Source: Bacteroidales bacterium (GTDB lineage Bacteria; Bacteroidota; Bacteroidia; Bacteroidales; Lentimicrobiaceae). Taken from it: 64,000 nucleotides of DNA. Where the stretch lies: assembly GCA_016705005.1 (NCBI GenBank), contig JADIZB010000034.1:62001-126000 (forward strand), given 5' to 3'. The notes under the pieces were generated by a model. It was not told the origin of the DNA. It saw nothing but the letters and a program-made list of their open reading frames with translations, and searched no databases. The first letter of the stretch is position 1, and every line of letters begins with the position of its first letter. The translations under genes were made by a program, and so were the position numbers. This document shows positions 35,996 through 43,969 of the stretch, one piece after another.

Positions 35996-36442
35996 TTAGT
36001 CAATAGCAAATGGTGGAGTACCTGAAACGGTAATTCCCATGCTTCTCGCTGTTCCTGCAACCATTCTCATGGCTGATTCGATCGTAAAAGCGTTCAGGTC
36101 GGCCATCTTGATTTCTGCAATTGCCTGAACCTGATCCCAGGTAACCGAACCAACCTTCTTGCGGTTTGGCTCAGCTGAGCCGCTCTTCAATTTGGTTGCT
36201 TCTAACAACTGTACTGCTACAGGAGGAGTTTTGATGATAAAATCAAACGACTTATCTTTGTAAACAGTAATGATAACCGGGAGGATTTTGCCTGCCTGGT
36301 CCTGTGTACGGGCATTAAACTGCTTACAAAACTCCATAATATTGACACCCTTCGAACCCAATGCAGGGCCGATGGGAGGTGACGGATTGGCTGCAGCACC
36401 TTTTACTTGCAGTTTGATAAAACCGCTTATTTCTTTTGCCAT
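35996..36442 (-). CDS. rplK: 50S ribosomal protein L11 (uL11)
   Basis: 148 residues. Start MAKEISGFIKLQVKGAAANP, then PPIGPALGSKGVNIMEFCKQ, and the C-terminal AGTARSMGITVSGTPPFAID are typical. L11 forms part of the GTPase-associated centre. It lies 42 bases downstream of nusG. Confidence 0.99.
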   Translation of the reverse strand: MAKEISGFIKLQVKGAAANPSPPIGPALGSKGVNIMEFCKQFNARTQDQAGKILPVIITVYKDKSFDFIIKTPPVAVQLLEATKLKSGSAEPNRKKVGSVTWDQVQAIAEIKMADLNAFTIESAMRMVAGTARSMGITVSGTPPFAID

Positions 36443-36484
36443 TGTTGAAAACTTAGTGATTTAGAAATTCACAGTACCCGTTCG

Positions 36485-37027
36485 TCAGTCTTTCTCTACT
36501 TGCATAAAGCCGAGTTCAAGCGGGGTTTTACGGCCAAAAATCTTGACCATGACTTTCAGCTTTTTCTTCTCCTCGTTGATCTCTTCGATCACTCCGGTGA
36601 AGCTGTTGAAAGGCCCGTCGATAACGGTTACGGTTTCACCAACGATAAACGGAACACTGACTTCTTCGCCCTGTTCTGTAAGTTCGTCGACTTTACCCAG
36701 TATGCGGTTAACCTCGGCAGGCCGAAGGGGAACGGGTTCACCCTTTGAACCAAGGAAACCTAAAACACCCGGCACATTTTTGATGGTGTGCGGGATTTCT
36801 CCAACCAGTATGGCTTCGATAAGTATGTAGCCCGGAAGGTAATTCCGTTCCTTACTTACTTTCTTACCCTTACGCACCTGATAAACCTTTTCGGTTGGGA
36901 TCAGCACCTGTGTTATATAATCGCTTAAGCCAAGGCGGCTAATCTCGCTTTCAAGGTATTGCTTTACCTTTTTTTCGCTACCGCTTATGGCCCGGATTAC
37001 GTACCACTTTTTATTATCATCGCCCAT
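36485..37027 (-). CDS. nusG: Transcription termination/antitermination protein NusG
   Basis: 180 residues. NGN domain: KWYVIRAISGSEKKVKQYLE, then LIPTEKVYQVRKGKKVSKE, then LPGYILIEAILVGE and VPGVLGFLGSKG. The C-terminal KOW domain is VGETVTVIDGPFNSFTGVIE. NusG binds the RNA polymerase clamp and links to Rho or ribosomal S10. It lies between secE and rplK, the usual place. Confidence 0.98.
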   Translation of the reverse strand: MGDDNKKWYVIRAISGSEKKVKQYLESEISRLGLSDYITQVLIPTEKVYQVRKGKKVSKERNYLPGYILIEAILVGEIPHTIKNVPGVLGFLGSKGEPVPLRPAEVNRILGKVDELTEQGEEVSVPFIVGETVTVIDGPFNSFTGVIEEINEEKKKLKVMVKIFGRKTPLELGFMQVEKD

Positions 37028-37099
37028 ACAAGAAAACGTAAATGATAAGCTTGTTTATCAAATAACTGATTAAGAAATATAGAGAAAGTGGTTACTCAA

Positions 37100-37297
37100 T
37101 TAAAACAGCAGGTAGAACTGTTTCAACAAAGTCTGGAAAGACATATCCATCAGATAAACGACAAACGCGATTATGAGGGAAGCGATGGATACAACGATTG
37201 CACTATTCTGGAGCTCGCTCCATGTTGGCCAGGAAGTTTTATTAACCAGCTCATCGTAACTTTCGCTGATGTATTCCTGAATTTTTGTCTTTGCCAT
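37100..37297 (-). CDS. secE: Preprotein translocase subunit SecE
   Basis: 65 residues with a short cytoplasmic amphipathic part (SYDELVNKTSWPTWSELQNS), the conserved W-P-T-W motif before the membrane segment and a single transmembrane helix (IVVSIASLIIAFVVYLMDMS). SecE braces SecY in the SecYEG channel. It lies 72 bases before nusG and 18 bases after tRNA-Trp. Confidence 0.97.
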   Translation of the reverse strand: MAKTKIQEYISESYDELVNKTSWPTWSELQNSAIVVSIASLIIAFVVYLMDMSFQTLLKQFYLLF

Positions 37298-37315
37298 TTA
37301 ACCAGTTTTTTATTG

Positions 37316-37388
37316 CACGGGAGGAGAGACTCGAACTCCCAACCAACGGTTTTGGAGACCGCTACTCTACCAATTGAGCTACACCCGT
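37316..37388 (-). tRNA. tRNA-Trp (CCA anticodon)
   Basis: 73 bases. Acceptor ACGGGTG pairs with CTCCCGT except one T-T mismatch. Anticodon loop CTCCAAA gives CCA, and the T loop TTCGAGT is normal. The CCA end is not encoded. It lies between tuf and secE, as in Bacteroides. Confidence 0.97.
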
Positions 37389-37442
37389 TTGAATTTTTCC
37401 AAGAGGAATAATCCCCGCCGAATTATATTATTTAATATGGCA

Positions 37443-37478
37443 GAGATAAAGGCATCCCTGAAGGAACACCTTTATCTC
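37443..37478 (-). promoter_or_regulatory. Stem-loop between tuf and tRNA-Trp
   Basis: GAGATAAAGG (37443-37452) pairs perfectly with CCTTTATCTC (37469-37478) around a 16-base loop, 13 bases after the tuf stop. No U-run follows, so an RNA processing or partial-termination role is more likely than full termination. Confidence 0.55.
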
Positions 37479-37491
37479 AGGTATTTTTGTG

Positions 37492-38679
37492 TTAGTCAAG
37501 GATCTCCGTTACCTGTCCTGCACCTACGGTACGGCCACCTTCACGGATAGCGAAACGGAGGTTTTTCGACATAGCAATCGGAGCAATCAGCTTAACTACA
37601 ACTGAAAGGTTGTCACCAGGCATAACCATTTCAACACCATCGGGAAGAATTACTTCACCGGTAACGTCGGTAGTCCTGAAGTAGAACTGTGGACGATATC
37701 TGTTGTGGAATGGGGTATGACGACCACCTTCTTCTTTTTTCAGGATATAAACCTCACCCTTGAATTCTTTATGAGGAGTTACTGAACCTGGTTTTGCGAT
37801 AACCATACCACGACGGATGGCATCCTTATCAATACCACGGAGGAGGAGACCTGCGTTATCACCGGCTTCACCTGTATCGAGGATCTTACGGAACATTTCA
37901 ACTCCGGTAACTACTGATTTCAGTTTTTCAGCATCCAGACCAATGATGTCAACGGGATCACCGGTGTGAATAACTCCGGTTTCAATACGACCGGTTGCAA
38001 CGGTTCCACGACCTGTAATTGAGAATACGTCCTCAACCGGCATCAGGAAAGGTTTGTCAATATCACGTGGAGGCAGCGGAATCCATGTATCAACTGCGTC
38101 CATGAGTTCAATAATTTTTTCAACCCATACAGGCTCTTTGTTCAATCCACCGAGGGCTGAACCACGGATGATGGGTGAGTTGTCACCGTCGAAACCGTAG
38201 AAAGTCAACAGGTCACGGATCTCCATCTCAACGAGGTCGAGAAGTTCGGGATCGTCAACAAGGTCAACTTTGTTCATGAAAACAACGAGACGGGGAACAC
38301 CTACCTGACGTGCAAGCAGAATGTGCTCACGGGTCTGAGGCATCGGACCATCGGTAGCTGCTACAACAAGGATAGCACCGTCCATCTGGGCAGCACCTGT
38401 AACCATGTTCTTAACGTAGTCAGCGTGACCCGGACAGTCAACGTGTGCATAGTGACGATTTGCGGTCTGGTACTCAATGTGAGCGGTATTGATGGTAATA
38501 CCCCTTTCTTTTTCCTCCGGAGCGTTGTCAATCGAATCGAATGACCTGAACTCTGACCATCCCCTGTCAGCAAGACACAGGGTGATTGCAGCGGTTAAAG
38601 TGGTTTTACCGTGGTCAACGTGACCAATGGTACCAACATTAACGTGCGGTTTGGAACGATCGAATTTTTCTTTTGCCAT
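37492..38679 (-). CDS. tuf: Elongation factor Tu
   Basis: 395 residues. GTP-binding motifs are GHVDHGKT (19-26), DCPGH (81-85) and NKVD (136-139), with the effector region near ERGITINTAHIEYQT. Domains 2 and 3 follow, with RGTVATGRIETGVIHTGD and the end VGAGQVTEILD. It delivers aminoacyl-tRNA to the ribosome. tRNAs flank it on both sides and are probably co-transcribed from the promoter at 39334. Confidence 0.99.
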   Translation of the reverse strand: MAKEKFDRSKPHVNVGTIGHVDHGKTTLTAAITLCLADRGWSEFRSFDSIDNAPEEKERGITINTAHIEYQTANRHYAHVDCPGHADYVKNMVTGAAQMDGAILVVAATDGPMPQTREHILLARQVGVPRLVVFMNKVDLVDDPELLDLVEMEIRDLLTFYGFDGDNSPIIRGSALGGLNKEPVWVEKIIELMDAVDTWIPLPPRDIDKPFLMPVEDVFSITGRGTVATGRIETGVIHTGDPVDIIGLDAEKLKSVVTGVEMFRKILDTGEAGDNAGLLLRGIDKDAIRRGMVIAKPGSVTPHKEFKGEVYILKKEEGGRHTPFHNRYRPQFYFRTTDVTGEVILPDGVEMVMPGDNLSVVVKLIAPIAMSKNLRFAIREGGRTVGAGQVTEILD

Positions 38680-38740
38680 ATTAAATAATTGTTGTGTTAA
38701 TTGTAAATTAATAAAACTTACTTTAAGTAAATTAAATCAG

Positions 38741-38812
<72 letters not shown>

Positions 38813-38872
38813 TTATCGGTATAATGCCTGCCTGCTTACGGATATCCGTGCAGTACAGGAAAACCAGTTTTG

Positions 38873-38945
38873 AGCGGAAGACGGGGCTCGAACCCGCCAC
38901 CTATAGCTTGGAAGGCTATCGCTCTACCAAATGAGCTACTTCCGC
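38873..38945 (-). tRNA. tRNA-Gly (TCC anticodon)
   Basis: 73 bases. Acceptor GCGGAAG pairs with CTTCCGC. Anticodon stem ATAGC/GCTAT closes loop CTTCCAA, giving TCC. The T arm carries GGTTCGAGC. Confidence 0.96.
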
Positions 38946-38992
38946 ATGATGTATGGACGGAACAATTCCGGTTATCCCATACATTTTTTGTG

Positions 38993-39074
38993 TGGGGGGA
39001 GGAGGATTCGAACCTCCGAAGGCTGTGCCAACAGATTTACAGTCTGCCCCATTTGACCGCTCTGGTATCCCCCC
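38993..39074 (-). tRNA. tRNA-Tyr (GTA anticodon)
   Basis: 82 bases including a long variable arm, as expected of a class II tRNA. Acceptor GGGGGGA pairs with TCCCCCC, discriminator A, anticodon loop CTGTAAA giving GTA. Confidence 0.96.
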
Positions 39075-39104
39075 GCATTCATTGTTTCAATATCTAAAGA
39101 ACAG

Positions 39105-39178
39105 AGCCGATGGAGGGATTCGAACCCCCGACCAGCTGATTACAAATCAGCTGCTCTGGCCAACTGAGCTACATCGGC
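39105..39178 (-). tRNA. tRNA-Thr (TGT anticodon)
   Basis: 74 bases. Acceptor GCCGATG pairs with CATCGGC. Anticodon stem GCTGA/TCAGC closes loop TTTGTAA, giving TGT. It is the first tRNA of the cluster upstream of tuf. Confidence 0.96.
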
Positions 39179-39294
39179 ATGATGTCTGATTCAGGCAGCC
39201 AATTGCTCCCCATCATCCTTTTAAGCATGTTGTGAAAAATTTTCATTTCTGAAATTTTCACTACAGTACTCCGGCTTTCGATGAACTATACAGC

Positions 39295-39334
39295 TTCTTA
39301 AAAACGAAGCAGTCCTTCTTTTCAAAAGGACTGC
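39295..39334 (-). terminator. Intrinsic terminator after hpf
   Basis: A 9-bp stem (GCAGTCCTT at 39309-39317, AAGGACTGC at 39326-39334) with an 8-base loop, followed on the minus strand by a U-rich run near 39300-39304. It ends the rpsU-recombinase-hpf unit. Confidence 0.75.
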
Positions 39335-39364
39335 AAATGTATAAACTATTTTGATACCAACAAA
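39334..39364 (-). promoter_or_regulatory. Promoter of the tRNA-tuf transcription unit
   Basis: On the minus strand TTTG (39364-39361), 19 bases, then TACATTTG (39341-39334): an exact Bacteroidota -33/-7 layout. Transcription would start about 39327, inside the terminator hairpin of the upstream unit, leaving a ~150-base leader before the first tRNA. Confidence 0.82.
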
Positions 39365-39398
39365 TACTTTTAGCATTTTTTTGGCTAAATCCGAAAAT

Positions 39399-39695
39399 TT
39401 ATTTTCTCAACTTCTCCTTGTGCTTGTCCAATTGCTTACGTAGTGCCTCAATGGCAGTATCTGTGGCTTCCTCAAATGTCGTACTCTGCTTTTTTGCAAA
39501 CAGGTCATTCCCCTTTATCAAAAGTCGTATTTCAGCTACTTTATTGTCATGCGTTTCGGCATTATCAAGTTTCAGGGTCACCTCACTGCCAATAATTCCA
39601 TCATATACACCCGACAACTTCTCTACCTTCTCATTGATAAAAGATTCCAACTTCTTGTCAGTCCTGAACTTTACAGCATTAATGCTAACTTTCAT
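39399..39695 (-). CDS. hpf: Ribosome hibernation-promoting factor (short HPF/RaiA type)
   Basis: 98 residues. The beta-alpha-beta-beta-beta-alpha core is visible: MKVSINAVKFRTDKKLESFI, then EVTLKLDNAETHDNKVAEIR, and TFEEATDTAIEALRKQLDKH. It binds the 30S decoding region to inactivate or store ribosomes in stationary phase. It has no long-HPF dimerisation domain. It follows the tyrosine recombinase gene by 14 bases, so the two are in one operon. Confidence 0.93.
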   Translation of the reverse strand: MKVSINAVKFRTDKKLESFINEKVEKLSGVYDGIIGSEVTLKLDNAETHDNKVAEIRLLIKGNDLFAKKQSTTFEEATDTAIEALRKQLDKHKEKLRK

Positions 39696-39709
39696 AGTTC
39701 CTCCGTTTT

Positions 39710-40591
39710 TTAAGCCCTTGGATGGGCGAGTTTGTATATAGATTTAAGCTTCTCAATACTATTGTGCGTGTAAACCTGGGTTGCAGCCAGGCTCGCATGC
39801 CCGAGCAATTCCTTGATGGCGTTCAGGTCAGCCCCTTCATTCAGCATATGCGTGGCAAATGTGTGCCTGAGCACATGCGGGCTTTTTACACCCCTCACAC
39901 CGGCAAGGGTAAGGTAATGTTTCACCTTACGGTAAATAAACACAGGATAAGCTTTTTTTCCCTGATCCGTGACAATTATTTCCAAAACACCCGGTTTTAT
40001 GACCAGTTCACGCTCTTTCAGATAATCATCCATCAGCTTCAGCAACTGCCGGGTAACCGGAATGATGCGCTGTTTGTTCCTTTTTCCGGTAACCTTGATG
40101 GTCTGGGCACTCCGGTCGATGTCCTGCAGCCTCAGATGCAGCAGTTCGGCCAGTCGGATCCCGGTACAATAGAGGATTTCAAGAACCAGCATATCGCGGT
40201 GCATCGGGAATGTATCTGTTACACCCGCCGGATGCAGGGCCGTTTCCATTTCGGCAACCGATGCAAACACCGGAACCCTCGAAGGGATAGAAAGTGATGA
40301 GGCTTTGCTGACCGGGTTGTCGGACCTCAGCCCTTCCTTTAACAGAAAACGGAAATATGCCTTGAGAGAGGATAATTTGCGGTTGACACTCCGCGAAGCC
40401 AGTCCTTCGTCAATCAGCGAAGCCAGCCATGACCTGATCATGCTGTACGTAACCTCCTCGTCGGATGTGATTCCGTAAGCATTGGTAATATATTCGCCAA
40501 ACTGGTTCAGGTCTGATTTATAGGCAGCAACTGTGTGGGCAGAGTAGCGTTTACTGAGTTGTATATGTTGATAGAAAGAGTCTCTTATCAT
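39710..40591 (-). CDS. xerC: Tyrosine recombinase of the XerC/XerD type
   Basis: 293 residues, the usual length of Xer recombinases. The N-terminal SAM-like domain (FYQHIQLSKRYSAHTVAAYK) is followed by the catalytic domain with all active-site residues: Arg146 (CTGIRLAELL), Lys170, His239 and Arg242 (HVLRHTFATH), His265 (LGHASLAATQ) and Tyr274 (VYTH). Xer proteins resolve chromosome dimers at dif. XerC or XerD cannot be told apart here. Its place in a conserved rpsU-hpf unit argues for the housekeeping enzyme and against a mobile-element integrase. Confidence 0.9.
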   Translation of the reverse strand: MIRDSFYQHIQLSKRYSAHTVAAYKSDLNQFGEYITNAYGITSDEEVTYSMIRSWLASLIDEGLASRSVNRKLSSLKAYFRFLLKEGLRSDNPVSKASSLSIPSRVPVFASVAEMETALHPAGVTDTFPMHRDMLVLEILYCTGIRLAELLHLRLQDIDRSAQTIKVTGKRNKQRIIPVTRQLLKLMDDYLKERELVIKPGVLEIIVTDQGKKAYPVFIYRKVKHYLTLAGVRGVKSPHVLRHTFATHMLNEGADLNAIKELLGHASLAATQVYTHNSIEKLKSIYKLAHPRA

Positions 40592-40708
40592 GCACGCAGT
40601 TAAAAAAAGAAGAAAACCCTGTGTCCTTCTTTAAATAATGTCTAAATGTAAGACATTATTTCAGGAACACAAAATTTTCCTCCTTAAATCGCACTTAAAA
40701 AAGGCGGT

Positions 40709-40903
40709 CTAGTTCTCTTCGGCCTGTTGTAACTGCTGAACGTAAATAGCGTGTAACCTTTGTTCACGGTTCTTTACAGATGGCTTTGTAAATTTCTGCC
40801 TTTCGCGCAGTTCTTTAACAACACCGGTTTTTTCAAACTTTCTCTTCAGTTTCTTTAAGGCCCTGTCGATGTTTTCGCCTTCTTTAACGGGTACGATAAT
40901 CAT
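40709..40903 (-). CDS. rpsU: 30S ribosomal protein S21 (bS21)
   Basis: 64 residues, the normal length. MIIVPVKEGENIDRALKKLK, then KRKFEKTGVVKELRERQKFT, and KPSVKNREQRLHAIYVQQLQ are typical. It belongs to the small-subunit platform. A consensus promoter lies upstream, so it probably heads the unit with the recombinase and hpf. Confidence 0.97.
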   Translation of the reverse strand: MIIVPVKEGENIDRALKKLKRKFEKTGVVKELRERQKFTKPSVKNREQRLHAIYVQQLQQAEEN

Positions 40904-40958
40904 ACGAAATACGCTCTCTTTCTGTTAATGGTTAAATGAAATCATTATTTAAGGGGTG

Positions 40959-40989
40959 CAAAGATAGAATTAACTTTTTACTCTGCAAA
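40959..40989 (-). promoter_or_regulatory. Promoter of the rpsU unit
   Basis: Minus-strand TTTG (40989-40986), 19 bases, TATCTTTG (40966-40959), the consensus spacing. The start codon of rpsU is 56 bases downstream of the -7 box. Confidence 0.82.
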
Positions 40990-41007
40990 ATTATAAGTCA
41001 TCTTTTT

Positions 41008-43215
41008 TCAAAGGTTTTCCTTCAGATAATTCTCAATCATCTTGAAGAGATGCATCCTGGTATTGCCGCCATAGATCCCGTGGTTACGGTTCACATACAG
41101 CATCTGGTCAAACTGCTTGCCCGCCTGAACCAGCCTTTCCGACAATTCGACCGTATTCTGCAGATGCACATTGTCGTCAGCCATACCATGAACCAGCAAC
41201 AACTTTCCTTTCAGCTTATCGGCAAAGAACAACGGTGAGTTCTGATCGTATCCGTCGGGATTATCCTTGGGCTTGCGCATAAAACGCTCGGTGTAGATGT
41301 TGTCGTAATAACGCCAGTTGGTAACCGGAGCCACAGCAATGCCCATCTTATAGATGCCATCCCCCTTCAGCATACACGAAGCCGAAATGAATCCCCCGTA
41401 ACTCCAACCCCAGATGCCGATCCTGCTTCCGTCAGCATAGGGCAGCGAGGCTGCGTATTTTGCTGCTTCCACCTGGTCAATCGTTTCATACTTACCCAGC
41501 TGGAGATAGGTCACCTTGCGGAAAGCCTCTCCCCTGCCCCCCGTTCCGCGGGGATCAACACACATCACGATATAGCCCTTCTGCGCGATGTATTCATCAA
41601 ATCCGAAACCCCAGCGATCGAGCACCTCCTGCGAATTGGGCCCGCTGTACTGGTTCATCAGAACCGGGTACTTTTTTGTGGAATCAAATGCCGGCGGGTA
41701 AATCACCCAGCCGTTCAGGGTAACATCCTCAGAAGTTGTAAAGGTGAAGAACTTTTTCAGGACAGGCCTGAACTCATCAAGCCTGGCACGCAGATCCGCA
41801 TTGTCTTCGAGCACCCTGATCTGCTTTCCGGAAGCATCGTACAGGGTATATACAGCAGGTGAAACGGCAGAGGAATAAGTTCCGATGTAATATCTGAAAC
41901 TGCTGCTGAAATCTGCTGTGTTGGTTCCTGCGCTCTTTGAAAGCATCTTTGTTTTGCCATCCATGGTAACCGTATAAACTTCGGTCTGCGTGGGTGAAAC
42001 ACCGGCAGCCTGGTAATAAAAAAGCTTTTTTGCCGGGTCAAAACCATAATATTCCGTTACATCGAAACTACCACTGGTCAGCTGTTTTACCAGGGCTCCG
42101 TCCACACCATATAAATAAAGATGTGTCCATCCGTCTTTTTCGCTGGTGATTACAAAGTGCTTTCCATCAGGAAGAAAACTGATGCGGTCGAAGTTGCTTT
42201 CATCGATGTAGCACTTGTTGGTCTCGGTGTAAATCACCGCTGACTGACCCGTGGAGGCATCGGTTTTAAGTATTTCCAGCTTGTTCTGCAGCCGGTTCAG
42301 CCGCAGTATGGCCAGCGCTGAGGGATCTTCGGTAAACATGATCCTCGGGATATACTGGTCTTTTTCAGGTCCGATGTCAGCCCGAAGTGTGTTGCCTGAT
42401 TCCAGGCTGTACAGGTGTACCGTGACATCAGAATTGTCTTCACCGGCTTTCGGGTATTTGAACTGGCTGTTTGAAGGATAGAGGGCATTCTCATCCATGG
42501 CCGGCTTTTGCCCCTGGAACAGGGTCATGTTGAACATCTTCACATTGCGCTCATCAAATTTTACATAAGCCAGTTTCTTACTGTCGGGCGACCAGCTGAA
42601 GGCCTTGTTGTATTCAAATTCCTCCTCATAAACCCAGTCGGGCGCGCCGTTGATTATTTCGTTGAATTTGCCGTCGGTGGTGATTTTAATCTCCGATCCT
42701 TTGGCCGGGTCGGCAATAAACAGGTTGTTTTCACGCACAAAGGCAACCAGGTTGCCATCGGGCGAGAAGGTGGCCAGTTGCTGTTTGCCTTTTGCCGACA
42801 ACGGAGTGAATTTCCGGGCTGCAATGTCGAATATGTAATAATCGGCCCTGAATGAGCGCCTGTACAAGGGTTCGTAATCCGACTGGATCAGCAGGCGGCT
42901 TTCATCGGCGCTAAACTCATAATCCACGATCATTTTAATCCCTGAATCCGGGAATTCGCCCAGATCAAGAATGGTTGCTACTTTTTCACCTGATTTGTAA
43001 CTGAACTTTTCCAGTTTAAGGTTATCTTCACTCAGCGTGGTATAATGAATGCCGTCACTCATCGATTTCAGTCCATCGACCGAAGCCGATGCGAAGATGC
43101 GCTTCTTCATCAGGTCTTCCAGGGTGAATGGTTTGCTGTTTCCCTGGGAAAAAGCAGTCAGAGAGATCTGGAAAGTAACCAGAAACAGTGCAAATGATAT
43201 CAGTTGTTTTTTCAT
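41008..43215 (-). CDS. S9-family (dipeptidyl peptidase IV-like) serine peptidase, secreted
   Basis: 735 residues from ATG 43215, which begins a signal peptide (MKKQLISFALFLVTFQISLT, then AFSQ). The frame remains open to 43500 but without a leader. The DPP-IV N-terminal beta-propeller (about 40-480) contains WVYEEEFEYNKAFSWSPDSK, the pattern with the paired Glu that binds the free N-terminus. The alpha/beta hydrolase domain has Ser605 (GWSYGG), Asp680 (HGMADDNVH) and His712 (NRNHG). It probably removes Xaa-Pro dipeptides in the periplasm. A -7 element lies 70 bases upstream. Confidence 0.93.
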   Translation of the reverse strand: MKKQLISFALFLVTFQISLTAFSQGNSKPFTLEDLMKKRIFASASVDGLKSMSDGIHYTTLSEDNLKLEKFSYKSGEKVATILDLGEFPDSGIKMIVDYEFSADESRLLIQSDYEPLYRRSFRADYYIFDIAARKFTPLSAKGKQQLATFSPDGNLVAFVRENNLFIADPAKGSEIKITTDGKFNEIINGAPDWVYEEEFEYNKAFSWSPDSKKLAYVKFDERNVKMFNMTLFQGQKPAMDENALYPSNSQFKYPKAGEDNSDVTVHLYSLESGNTLRADIGPEKDQYIPRIMFTEDPSALAILRLNRLQNKLEILKTDASTGQSAVIYTETNKCYIDESNFDRISFLPDGKHFVITSEKDGWTHLYLYGVDGALVKQLTSGSFDVTEYYGFDPAKKLFYYQAAGVSPTQTEVYTVTMDGKTKMLSKSAGTNTADFSSSFRYYIGTYSSAVSPAVYTLYDASGKQIRVLEDNADLRARLDEFRPVLKKFFTFTTSEDVTLNGWVIYPPAFDSTKKYPVLMNQYSGPNSQEVLDRWGFGFDEYIAQKGYIVMCVDPRGTGGRGEAFRKVTYLQLGKYETIDQVEAAKYAASLPYADGSRIGIWGWSYGGFISASCMLKGDGIYKMGIAVAPVTNWRYYDNIYTERFMRKPKDNPDGYDQNSPLFFADKLKGKLLLVHGMADDNVHLQNTVELSERLVQAGKQFDQMLYVNRNHGIYGGNTRMHLFKMIENYLKENL

Positions 43216-43284
43216 CAGTGAATATTTTGATGTTTTCGGCAGGCTCAGATAAATTCTAATGGCCGGTTTGTTATTTCGAAGCGC

Positions 43285-43292
43285 CAAAGATA
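43285..43292 (-). promoter_or_regulatory. Candidate -7 element of the S9 peptidase gene
   Basis: Minus-strand TATCTTTG fits TAnnTTTG, about 70 bases upstream of the start. No -33 is seen. The rest of the 43216-43650 gap shows nothing else recognisable apart from the tRNA-Val promoter box. Confidence 0.5.
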
Positions 43293-43630
43293 AACGATCA
43301 TTCATTACAGAGATAACCATGAAAGTGGATTGATTACTTTTTGACGGGATGGTAATATAAAATAAAGCAAACAAATAATTCGTGATACCATCCCGATACC
43401 AATCGGAAACCAACCCTGCCCACCGGTTTACCCATTGCAGGAGGGCACAGTGGATACAATTCAAAAATCTCAGTGTAACTCTCCCGAAGTATCGGGACAA
43501 GTCGTGATACCTCAGTGAACATCTGTGTTGCTTTTTTTATTTCACAGAGCACCACAGAGTCAGAAATAAGAATCTGAAAAAATGATTCTTACCAAAAATT
43601 TTCAAAATTCAGAATGCAATGGATTTTTTT

Positions 43631-43638
43631 TATCTTTG
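43631..43638 (+). promoter_or_regulatory. Candidate -7 element of tRNA-Val
   Basis: TATCTTTG fits TAnnTTTG 13 bases before the tRNA, close to the expected spacing for a start at its 5' end. No -33 TTTG is present. Confidence 0.6.
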
Positions 43639-43650
43639 CCAACCCAAAAC

Positions 43651-43725
43651 GGGATGTTAGCTCAGTTGGTTCAGAGCATCGCCTTGACAGGGCGGGGGCC
43701 ACTGGTTCGAGTCCAGTACATCCCA
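43651..43725 (+). tRNA. tRNA-Val (GAC anticodon)
   Basis: 75 bases. Acceptor GGGATGT pairs with ACATCCC, discriminator A. The anticodon loop TTGACAG gives GAC, with stem TCGCC/GGCGG including one T-G. The T arm GGTTCGAGTCC is normal. It stands alone between the S9 peptidase and the giant gene. Confidence 0.95.
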
Positions 43726-43740
43726 CTAAAACAACACCTT

Positions 43741-43770
43741 AAGCCTTGATAATCAGGGCTTATTTTTTTT
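43741..43770 (+). terminator. Intrinsic terminator of tRNA-Val
   Basis: AAGCC / GGCTT stem with inner TGA/TCA pairs, followed by TATTTTTTTTT. Confidence 0.75.
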
Positions 43771-43900
43771 TCAGATGCCTGTCGTTTACATGCAAACATT
43801 ACACTGAAACTTAATGTGGCGAGTTCTGGTCATTTCTTAAAGATTAAATATTGAACAAACAATATGATATCCTTCGTTTCCGGGTGTCATCCCTTAAAAT

Positions 43901-43939
43901 AGATCTTCCCTGAAAGCACTCAGCCATCAGGGAAGATCT
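43901..43939. terminator. Terminator downstream of the giant adhesin gene
   Basis: AGATCTTCCCTGA (43901-43913) pairs perfectly with TCAGGGAAGATCT (43927-43939) around a 13-base loop, 31 bases past the stop at 43970. Read leftward it is followed by ATTTTA; read rightward by TTTG. Confidence 0.8.
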
Positions 43940-43969
43940 TTTGATTACCGGAAAAATGTCCTGAAGTTA

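Noticed and set aside
38718..38730. Palindrome TTACTTTAAGTAA between tuf and tRNA-Thr
   Set aside because: It is AT-rich and short, within chance expectation, and gives no convincing stem or promoter.
39710..40591. Integrase of a mobile element
   Set aside because: The recombinase sits in a conserved housekeeping unit with hpf and rpsU, and there are no attachment-site duplications or phage genes.
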